Part shown: positions 8,363 through 15,218 of the stretch, one piece after another
Layout of the letters: each line of letters opens with the position of its first letter
How positions within the stretch are numbered: position 1 is the first letter of the stretch
NCBI RefSeq assembly: GCF_006152065.1
Contig: NZ_VDFW01000002.1
Coordinates: 310,001-374,000, forward strand
Origin: Amycolatopsis alkalitolerans
Lineage (GTDB): Bacteria; Actinomycetota; Actinomycetes; Mycobacteriales; Pseudonocardiaceae
DNA length: 64,000 bases
Direction: 5' to 3'
The notes under the pieces: generated by a model
Told to the model about the DNA's origin: nothing
The model's input: the letters and a program-made list of their open reading frames with translations, nothing else
The model's database searches: none
Translations under genes and position numbers: made by a program

Positions 8363-9058
8363 GTGACGGGTGGTGCCTCGCGCCGGCAGTTGGTGGAGAA
8401 CGAGCTGCTCGACCGTGCCGCGGCGCTGTTCGCCGAGCGGGGTTTCGAGGGCACGACGCTCAAGGACATCGCCGAAGCCATCGGCATCACCCGCCCGTCC
8501 CTTTACCACTACATCAAGAGCAAGGACGATCTGCTCGGCATGCTCGTGGCTGGCTTGACCGAGACCGCGGCCGCCGAGCTGGCCGAGATGGAAGCGAGTG
8601 ACCTGAGCTGGTCGGAGCGGCTGTCCCGGGCCGTGCGGTCGGTGACCCTGCGGATCTGCGCGCATCCGTCCCGGTTCCGGTTGCTCGATCGCAGTGAGCA
8701 CATCCTGCCCGAGTCCTTCCAGCGCAGGCATCAGGCGGGGAAGCGGGAGATCCTCACCCATCTGAGTGCGATCATCGACGGTGGCGTCAAAAGCGGTGAG
8801 TTCTGGCCGACGGACGTGCGCGTCGCGGCGTTTTCGATCCTGGGCTCCTGTAACTGGGTGGCCTGGTGGTTCCGTCCCGACGCCCGTGGCGCGGACCCGC
8901 AGGCAGTGGCGGACCAGTTGGCCGTGATGGCGCTGCGCTCGGTGGCGCGCACCGATCGGGCGTCCTCTCCGGCCGGGCCGAGGGCCGCGCTCGCGGCCAT
9001 TCGCGCCGACCTCGAGTACGTCGAGCGGCATCTGCCGGCCGAAGACAGCTCTTCCTGA
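8363..9058 (+). CDS. TetR-family transcriptional regulator (paralogue of 1768-2493)
   Basis: 231 residues from GTG 8363, chosen because GAGAAGGGTGAGG lies at SD distance upstream; GTG 8351 is an alternative. The HTH spans about residues 10-50 (LFAERGFEGTTLKDIAEAIG, ITRPSLYHYIKSKDDLL), and WVAWWFRPDA matches the other TetR. Divergent from the ferredoxin operon across 166 nt and followed by a 20 bp palindromic terminator and the promoter of the CoA-transferase operon, which it most likely represses. Confidence 0.92.
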   Translation: MTGGASRRQLVENELLDRAAALFAERGFEGTTLKDIAEAIGITRPSLYHYIKSKDDLLGMLVAGLTETAAAELAEMEASDLSWSERLSRAVRSVTLRICAHPSRFRLLDRSEHILPESFQRRHQAGKREILTHLSAIIDGGVKSGEFWPTDVRVAAFSILGSCNWVAWWFRPDARGADPQAVADQLAVMALRSVARTDRASSPAGPRAALAAIRADLEYVERHLPAEDSSS

Positions 9059-9076
9059 TCCGCACGCCCTGATTCA

Positions 9077-9096
9077 CGCGACCCGGCCGGGTCGCG
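9077..9096 (+). terminator. Perfect 20 bp GC palindrome after TetR
   Basis: CGCGACCCGG followed directly by its reverse complement forms a strong hairpin 18 nt after the TetR stop, followed by CCTTTCG. Probably the terminator of the TetR transcript; the T-run is weak, as often in actinomycetes. Confidence 0.55.
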
Positions 9097-9112
9097 CCTT
9101 TCGTGCTGCGCC

Positions 9113-9177
9113 TTGACAGCCGGAGCAGGCGTTATCTACAGTCCCGACTCAACAGTTGATTAAACGACTCAAGAGTC
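9113..9177 (+). promoter_or_regulatory. Promoter and operator of the CoA-transferase operon
   Basis: TTGACA (9113-9118) is followed by an AT-richer TATCTACAGT stretch (9133-9142) that offers a -10. Downstream lie the palindrome TCAACAGTTGA (9149-9159) and a second inverted repeat GACTC-AA-GAGTC (9166-9177) just before the SD (CGGAGG) of the ATG at 9187. The TCAAC palindrome is shared with 2503-2526. Confidence 0.6.
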
Positions 9178-9186
9178 GGAGGCGCG

Positions 9187-9995
9187 ATGGACAAGGTTGT
9201 CCCGCTCGGCGAGATGGCAGCCGCCGTCGAGCCGCACTCCCTGGTCTCCTTCGGGGGCGGGGGAATGCTGCGCAAGCCGATGGCGGCCGTCGCGGCGCTC
9301 GCGCTGCGGCGGACACCGGTGCGGCTGGCGGTTTTCCTCGGTGGTCCCGATGTAGACCTGATGCTGGGCGCGGGCGCGGTCGAGCAGCTGCAGTTCGCCT
9401 ACGTCGGTTTCGACGCGCTTGGCCTGTCGCCGAACTTTCGCCGGGCACGGGAGTCCGAGGGGCTGCCGGTCGTCGAGTGGACCGAAGCCATGTTCATCGC
9501 CGGGGTCGAGGCCGCGACCCGGCGGGTTCCGTTCATGCCGACGGTGAGCGGTCCCGGGGTGGACGTGATGGACGTGCCGGGAACCCCGTTCCGGCGGTTC
9601 GCCTGCCCGCTCACCGGCGAAGAGCTGACGGCCGTTCCGGCGATCAGGCCGGACGTGCTTTTCCTGCACGCAGGCGAAGCCGACCGCGAAGGCAACGTCC
9701 GCATCACCGGTGACGGTTTCCTCGATCCTCAGCTCGCGCGAGCGGCATCCACGGTCTTCGTGACCGCCGACCGGGTCGTCGACCAGCTCGGCGAAACCAT
9801 CACCGAGCACGAGACGACCATTTCCGCCTGTGGGTCACCGGTGTCGCCGAGGTTCCGCGCGGGTGCGGGTTCACCGCGTCCTTTCCGGACTGGCCGCTCG
9901 ACTACGCCGCCGCTACCGACTACGCAAGCCACTGCCGTGACCGCGACTGGCTGCGCGAGCACGCGGGAATCCTCGCCCAGGGAGCGGCGCGATGA
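9187..9995 (+). pseudogene. CoA-transferase family I alpha subunit (IpdA-like), frameshifted near the 3' end
   Basis: Starts MDKVVPLGEMAAAVEPHSLVSFGGGG, the N-terminal pattern of glutaconate-CoA-transferase/IpdA alpha subunits. Homology runs to about base 9828 (EHETTISA). It then continues in another frame as LWVTGVAEVPRGCGF and ends at the TGA at 9993-9995, which overlaps the beta-subunit ATG at 9992. The change needs one extra base near 9823-9830, so this is either a real one-base deletion or a sequencing error. In the uncorrected frame the protein runs on to about 10338 with an unrelated tail that would overlap the beta gene. EWTE near residue 97-100 is in the region where IpdA has its key Glu. 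With the beta subunit this would be a ring-opening hydrolase or CoA transferase. Confidence 0.8.
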
Positions 9996-10837
9996 CCGGG
10001 TTCACCGTCGAGGAGCAGGTGATCAGCGTGCTGGCGCAGATCTACCGCGGCGAGGTCATCGCCGCCGCGGCGACGGTCTCCGCCGATATCGCCGCCCGGC
10101 TCGCGAAAGCCTTGTATGCGCCCGAAATCGTGCTGATGGCTGGCGGCAGCATGGCCGGATTCGACTGCGCGCCCACCGCGAAAGGGCTCAACGACGAGTG
10201 GATTTCGTCCGCCACCGCGGTCCGCGGGTCGGACTGGATCGAGACGTTCGATCTCATCTCGGCGGGCAAGTACGCGATCTGCATGGGACCGGTGCAGGTC
10301 GATCGCACGGGTTCCTGCAATATCTCCGTGCTCGGTGACTGGGAGCGGCCGAAGGTCGCGATGATCGGTTCGCGCGGTATCCCCGACGACCTGGTCCGGC
10401 TGTCCGAGCTGACCTTCCACGTGCGCAGGCACACACCGCGTGCGCTGGTCGAACGGGTCGATTTCCGCTGCGGTCTCGGTTTCGGGCCCGATCGCGACCG
10501 GCTCGGTCTCACCATGGGCGAACCGCGGATGCTGGTGACGGACCTCGGCGTGTTCGACTTCGACCGCGACGGCGCCGGGATGCGGGTGCGGTCGCTGCAC
10601 CCCGGAGTGAGCTTCGGGGACGTCGTGAAGGCCACCGGCTTCGAACTGCTACCGCCGCGAGGCGCCGTCCCCGTCACGCCGCCGCCGACCGAGGAGGAGC
10701 TGTACTGGATCCGTGAACGCCTCGACCCGCTGGGCGTTCGCCGGCTCGACAGCCCCGAACCGCCGCCCGGGCTGCTCGCCGAACTGGCGGAGCGGGAGCG
10801 GTCGCTGTGGACCACGCCTGCCGGAGGCGCGCGATGA
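9992..10837 (+). CDS. CoA-transferase family I beta subunit (IpdB-like)
   Basis: 281 residues. Matches the beta subunit of the glutaconate CoA-transferase/IpdAB family (TVEEQVISVLAQIYRGEV, then IGSRGIPDDLVRL). The place of the transferase SENG-type catalytic Glu reads VLMAGGSMAGFD, with no Glu. IpdB of the steroid pathway also lacks it and works with IpdA as a hydrolase that opens a cyclic beta-diketone CoA ester. Loss of the Glu therefore argues for hydrolytic ring opening rather than CoA transfer (inference). Start overlaps the corrected stop of the alpha gene; stop overlaps the acyl-CoA dehydrogenase ATG. Confidence 0.87.
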   Translation: MTGFTVEEQVISVLAQIYRGEVIAAAATVSADIAARLAKALYAPEIVLMAGGSMAGFDCAPTAKGLNDEWISSATAVRGSDWIETFDLISAGKYAICMGPVQVDRTGSCNISVLGDWERPKVAMIGSRGIPDDLVRLSELTFHVRRHTPRALVERVDFRCGLGFGPDRDRLGLTMGEPRMLVTDLGVFDFDRDGAGMRVRSLHPGVSFGDVVKATGFELLPPRGAVPVTPPPTEEELYWIRERLDPLGVRRLDSPEPPPGLLAELAERERSLWTTPAGGAR

Positions 10838-12144
10838 GCTGGGACTTCAGCACCGATCCCGAGACGGAAGCCGAGCTTGCCTGGATCCGGGACTTCATCG
10901 ACACCAAAGCCATCCCGCTGGAGGCCCTCGAGCTGCCGGTCCGAGAGTTCGACCGGGCGGCCGCGCCGCTGATCGACGAGGTGAAGGCGCGCGGTCTGTG
11001 GGCCGCCCACCTCGGCCCCGAGCATGGCGGGACGGGCCGCGGACAGCTGCGGCTCGCCCTGATGAACGAGATCGTCGGGCGGTCCCGCGTCGGGCCGACG
11101 CTGTTCGGCACCGCGCCGCCGGACTCCGGCAATCTCGAACTGCTCGCCCCCCACGCCACCCCCGCGCAGCGCACCCGGTATTTCCTGCCACTGCTGGAAG
11201 GTTCCGTGCGCTCGTCGGTCGCGATGACCGAACCCGGCGCCGGTGCCGACCCGACTTTGCTCAGCACCCGGCTGGAGCGCCACGGGAACGGCTGGGTCCT
11301 CAATGGACACAAGTGGTTCGCCACGAATGCGTCACTCGCCGATTTCCTGCTCGTGCTGGCGGTGTCCGATCCGGACGCGCATCCGAAGCACCGGGCAACC
11401 GTGGTGATCGTGGACCGGGACGCCCTCGGGGTCGACGTCCGCCGTGACATCCCGTCGATGGAGGACCCCGAGCCCCGCCCGGCGCAGATCGAGAACCATT
11501 GCGAGATCACGTTCACCGACGTCGCGCTCCCCGCCGACGCCGTGCTCGGTGAACCGGGCCGGGGGTTCGCGATGATGCAGGAGCGGCTCGGCCCTGCCCG
11601 CGTGCACCACTGCATGCGCTGGATCGGGCAGGCCCAGCGGGCGCTCGACATGCTCTGCGAGCGCGCCACCTATCGCTACTCGCACGGGTCCACGCTCGCG
11701 GACAAGCAGACCGTGCAGAACTGGATAGCCGATTCGGCCGCCGAGATCGCCGCCGCGCGCCTGCTCACCCTGCACGCGGCGTGGCGGATCGACACGGTCG
11801 GGTCGAAGGCGGCGCGCGAGGACATCGCCCTGATCAAGTTCTACGGCGCGAAGGTCCTGCACGACGTCATCGACCGGGCCGTGCAGGCCCACGGGTCGCT
11901 CGGCTTCTCGGCCGACCTGCCGCTGGAAGCGATGTACCGCCGGGCCAGGGCGGCCCGGATCTACGACGGGCCCGACGAGGTGCATCGCCAGAGCGCCGCG
12001 CGACTGATCCTGCGCGGGTTCACACCGCCCGCGGACGGGATCCCCGCCGAACACCTGCCCACCCGCCGGCAGGCCGCCCGCGAACAGTTCGCCCACCTCC
12101 TGTCAGATCGAAAGGTTGCCGATGACGTCATCCGTTCGCTATGA
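10834..12144 (+). CDS. Acyl-CoA dehydrogenase (large ACAD11-type)
   Basis: 436 residues from the ATG overlapping the beta-subunit stop. N-terminal helices, then the FAD/substrate strand motif VAMTEPGAGADPT (about residue 130) and LNGHKWFATNAS, and the C-terminal DGPDEVHRQSAAR characteristic of the family. FAD-dependent alpha,beta-desaturation of an acyl-CoA. Embedded between the ring-opening-like CoA-transferase pair and the crotonase, so likely acts on a ring-opened or alicyclic acyl-CoA. Overlaps the next gene by 23 nt. Confidence 0.92.
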   Translation: MSWDFSTDPETEAELAWIRDFIDTKAIPLEALELPVREFDRAAAPLIDEVKARGLWAAHLGPEHGGTGRGQLRLALMNEIVGRSRVGPTLFGTAPPDSGNLELLAPHATPAQRTRYFLPLLEGSVRSSVAMTEPGAGADPTLLSTRLERHGNGWVLNGHKWFATNASLADFLLVLAVSDPDAHPKHRATVVIVDRDALGVDVRRDIPSMEDPEPRPAQIENHCEITFTDVALPADAVLGEPGRGFAMMQERLGPARVHHCMRWIGQAQRALDMLCERATYRYSHGSTLADKQTVQNWIADSAAEIAAARLLTLHAAWRIDTVGSKAAREDIALIKFYGAKVLHDVIDRAVQAHGSLGFSADLPLEAMYRRARAARIYDGPDEVHRQSAARLILRGFTPPADGIPAEHLPTRRQAAREQFAHLLSDRKVADDVIRSL

Positions 12145-13030
12145 GATCCCCGAACCCGGGATCTGTGTGATCACGTTGGCCCGGCCGGACAAACGCAACG
12201 CGCAGGACGTCCGGATGACCTACGAGCTCAACGAAGCCTTCGACCGCGCCGCACGCGACGACACGGTCAAGGTGATCGTGCTGGCCGGTGACGGCCCGCA
12301 CTTCTCGGCCGGGCACGACCTGAAAGACGTTGTCTGGCACGAGGAATTCGATCAGGTCGGCACGTGGGGCGGGTTCGGCGAGCCGGGCGCCGAGGGCTGG
12401 GTCGCCCGCGAAGAGGAGATCTACCTCGAGATGTGCGCCCGGTGGCGCGCCATCCCGAAGCCGACGATCGCCGCGGTGCACGGCAGGACCATCGGCGGCG
12501 GGCTGATGCTTGCCTGGGTGTGCGACCTGATCGTCGCGGCGGACGACGCGACGTTCGCCGACCCGGTGGTCTCGATGGGCATCTGCGGTGTCGAATGGTT
12601 CGTGCACCCGTGGGAACTCGGGCCGCGCAAAGCCAAGGAACTCCTGTACACGGCCGATTCCTGGACCGCCGACGAGGCCTATCGCCTCGGTATGGTCAAC
12701 CACGTCGTGCCGCGCGACGGGCTGACCGGGTTCACCCTCGCGCTCGCCCGCAAGATCGCGGCGAAGCCGATGTTCGGCCTGCGGCTGACCAAACAAGCCG
12801 TCAACCAGGCTGTTGACGCGCAGGGCCAGCCGACCGCGATCCGGTCCGCGTTCACGCTGCACCAGCTGGCGCACACGCACAACCTCGAGCGTTACGGGAT
12901 CTGCCTCGACCCGTCGGGCATCCCGCCCGCGCTGCAGGAGTCGTTCCCCTCCACCGAACCAGATGACGAGCTGCGGGTGAAACGACGCGCTGCCCGCGCC
13001 GCGACCTCCGACGGAAAGGCGAAATCATGA
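12122..13030 (+). CDS. Crotonase-superfamily protein lacking both hydratase glutamates
   Basis: 302 residues from ATG 12122. Oxyanion-hole segments are present: DGPHFSAGHDLKD and GRTIGGGLMLAWVCDLIVAA. The position of Glu144 of rat enoyl-CoA hydratase (GGG-x-E-LA) reads Met (GGGLMLA), and that of Glu164 (PE) reads FADPVVSMG. So the fold and CoA site are kept but the acid/base pair for water addition is missing. It may be a hydrolase, isomerase or ring-opening crotonase, or a non-hydratase partner. ATGA overlap with HyuA. Confidence 0.85.
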   Translation: MTSSVRYEIPEPGICVITLARPDKRNAQDVRMTYELNEAFDRAARDDTVKVIVLAGDGPHFSAGHDLKDVVWHEEFDQVGTWGGFGEPGAEGWVAREEEIYLEMCARWRAIPKPTIAAVHGRTIGGGLMLAWVCDLIVAADDATFADPVVSMGICGVEWFVHPWELGPRKAKELLYTADSWTADEAYRLGMVNHVVPRDGLTGFTLALARKIAAKPMFGLRLTKQAVNQAVDAQGQPTAIRSAFTLHQLAHTHNLERYGICLDPSGIPPALQESFPSTEPDDELRVKRRAARAATSDGKAKS

Positions 13031-15144
13031 GCTACGTGATCGGCGTCGACGTCGGCGGAACGTTCACCGACGCGGTCGCCTCCCGCGACGACGGCACGAT
13101 GATCTCGACGAAGACCCCCTCGACACCCCCGAACTACGCGGACGGCGTGCTGCAGGTGCTCGAGGGACTGGCCGACCGCGCCGGGGTCAGCCTGCCGGAG
13201 CTGCTGGCGGACACCTCCTACATCGCGCACGGTACGACCTCGACGCTCAACGCGCTCGTGATCGGGGACGTCGGCAAGGTCGGCTGGCTGACCACCGTCG
13301 GCCACCGTGACTCGATCTACATCATGAACGTCGTCGGCCGCTACGCCGGCAACAGCCCGGAGCAGATCCAGGACATCCTCGCCACCCGCAAACCGGCGCC
13401 GCTGGTGCCCAAACGCCGGGCGAAGGAGGTCGTCGAGCGGATCGACTACAAGGGCAGCGTCGTGGTACCGCTCGACGAAGACCAGGCGCGGCAAGCAATC
13501 CGGGAGCTGCTTGACGAGGATGTCGACGCGATCGCCGTGTCGCTGCTGTGGTCGTTCCGCAACTCCGCCCACGAGCGGCGGCTGCGGGAGCTCATCCACG
13601 AGCAGGCGCCCGAGATGTACGTGACGCTGTCCAGCGAGCTCTCGCCGCGGATGCGCGAGTTCTCCCGCAACGCGACCACGATCATGAGCACCCAGGTGGG
13701 CCCGACGCTCGCCCGCTACCTGGAGCCGCTGACGGATCGGTTGCGGGACAACGGGTTGCGCGGTCCGCTGCTGATCATGCAGGGGACCGGCGGCACGCTC
13801 GCCGCGCACGAGGCGCCGAAGACGGCGATCACGACGGTGGGCTCCGTGCTCACCGGCGGGGTGACCGGGGCGACCCGGCTGGCGGGGCAACTCGGGCATC
13901 GCAACGTCATCTGCACCGACGTCGGCGGGACGACCTTCCTCGTCGGGCTCATCGTCGATGGCGAACCGCTGCAGACCACCACCGCGGTGATCAACCAGCA
14001 CGAGATCGACGTCCCGATGCTCAAGGTGCAGGCGATCGGCAGCGGCGGCGGTGCCATCGCGTGGGTGGACGCCGGCGGCAACCTGCGGATCGGCCCGCGC
14101 AGCGCGCAGGCCGTGCCGGGGCCGGCCTGCTACGACAAGGGCGGCACCGAGCCCACCGTCACCGACGCCGATCTGGTGCTGGGCATCCTCAACCCGGACA
14201 ACTTCCTGGGCGGCCGCACCAAACTCAACGTGGCACGCGCCCGCGAGGCCATCGACAGGCACGTCGCCACCCGGCTGGGACTGAGCATCGAGGACGCCGC
14301 CGCCGCGATCTTCGCCGTGCAGAACGCCCAGACCTCGGACCTGGTGCGCAAGGTCGTGGTCGAATCGGGTGAGGACCCGCGCCACTTCGTCGCCTACGCC
14401 TTCGGCGGCGCCGGGCCGGTGCACTGCTTCGCCTACGGTGCCGACCTGGGCGTGAAGTCCACCGTCGTGCCACTCGGCCCGTCGGCGGCGGCGTTCTCCG
14501 CCTACGGGCTGGCCGCCAGCAACGTGGCCGTCGTCAAGGAGGTCTCCAAGCCCGCCACTTTCCCGGTGCCCGCCGACGAGGTCACGAAGACCTTCGAGGA
14601 ACTCGAAGCCGAGGCCCGCACGGCACTGGAGCAGCAGGGCGTCGAACTGGTCGACATCGTGCTGCGGCGCGAGGTCGACGTGCGCTACACCATGCAGCTG
14701 GCCGAACTGCCGACCCCGGTGCCGTCCGGGACGGTGACGGACGCCGACCTGAAGGGCGTCCTCGGGGAGTTCGAGGCGCGCTATCACCGCACCTTCGGGG
14801 AGGGCACCGGCTACGGCGACGCCGGCTTCCAGTTCATCACCTACCGCGTGCACGCGACCGGCGTGCTCCCGTCCCAGGTTGTCCTGCCCGAGGCCGGTCC
14901 CGCGGCCGGACAGTCCATTGAGGACGCCCTGACCGGACGGCGGCCGGTCCTGCTCGATCCGGCCCGCGGGTTCGAGGACACCCCCATCTACGACTACCTC
15001 CGCCTCGCGCCGGGGCACCGGATCACCGGTCCGGCGATCGTCGAGGTCCCGACCACGACCGTCACGATCTCGCGCCGCGACACCGCCGAGATCGACCGGT
15101 TCGGCAACCTCGTTCTGCACCACACCACCAAGGAGGACGCGTGA
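13027..15144 (+). CDS. HyuA-type ATP-dependent hydantoinase/carboxylase subunit (copy 1)
   Basis: 705 residues, standard length for HyuA/acetone-carboxylase beta. The N-terminal ATPase motif GVDVGGTFTDAV and the second one CTDVGGTTFLVGL mark the ASKHA-type nucleotide fold, and VPGPACYDKGGTEPTVTDADL is the family signature. Works with HyuB. The family couples ATP hydrolysis to lactam opening (N-methylhydantoinase, 5-oxoprolinase, IaaCE) or to ketone carboxylation (acetone and acetophenone carboxylases). A diverged second copy is at 24410-26527. Stop overlaps a 25-codon ORF. Confidence 0.92.
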   Translation: MSYVIGVDVGGTFTDAVASRDDGTMISTKTPSTPPNYADGVLQVLEGLADRAGVSLPELLADTSYIAHGTTSTLNALVIGDVGKVGWLTTVGHRDSIYIMNVVGRYAGNSPEQIQDILATRKPAPLVPKRRAKEVVERIDYKGSVVVPLDEDQARQAIRELLDEDVDAIAVSLLWSFRNSAHERRLRELIHEQAPEMYVTLSSELSPRMREFSRNATTIMSTQVGPTLARYLEPLTDRLRDNGLRGPLLIMQGTGGTLAAHEAPKTAITTVGSVLTGGVTGATRLAGQLGHRNVICTDVGGTTFLVGLIVDGEPLQTTTAVINQHEIDVPMLKVQAIGSGGGAIAWVDAGGNLRIGPRSAQAVPGPACYDKGGTEPTVTDADLVLGILNPDNFLGGRTKLNVARAREAIDRHVATRLGLSIEDAAAAIFAVQNAQTSDLVRKVVVESGEDPRHFVAYAFGGAGPVHCFAYGADLGVKSTVVPLGPSAAAFSAYGLAASNVAVVKEVSKPATFPVPADEVTKTFEELEAEARTALEQQGVELVDIVLRREVDVRYTMQLAELPTPVPSGTVTDADLKGVLGEFEARYHRTFGEGTGYGDAGFQFITYRVHATGVLPSQVVLPEAGPAAGQSIEDALTGRRPVLLDPARGFEDTPIYDYLRLAPGHRITGPAIVEVPTTTVTISRRDTAEIDRFGNLVLHHTTKEDA

Positions 15145-15218
15145 GCGACAATCGCGCAGCCCCGCTCATGCGGTCCGACCGGGTGCGGGTGTCCCGCAAA
15201 ACACAGGAGGACGCGTGA
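15141..15218 (+). CDS. 25-residue ORF bridging hyuA and hyuB (copy 1)
   Basis: GTG 15141 overlaps the HyuA stop and its TGA (15216-15218) overlaps the HyuB GTG at 15215. Both junctions carry the identical 16 bp direct repeat AGGAGGACGCGTGAGC (15131-15146 and 15205-15220), each with an SD and start codon. The peptide (MSDNRAAPLMRSDRVRVSRK, then TQEDA) has no match I know. The second hyuA/hyuB pair has a direct ATGA overlap and no such spacer, so this looks like a 74 bp insertion or duplication that kept coupling. Confidence 0.4.
   Translation: MSDNRAAPLMRSDRVRVSRKTQEDA

Noticed and set aside
12892-15123. Long minus-strand open frame (over 700 codons) opposite HyuA copy 1; similar ones opposite HyuB copies and the acyl-CoA ligase
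   Set aside because: High-GC third-position bias produces long antisense frames; their translations are Arg/Gly/Asp-rich, without motifs, while the plus strand has clear family signatures and coupled starts.
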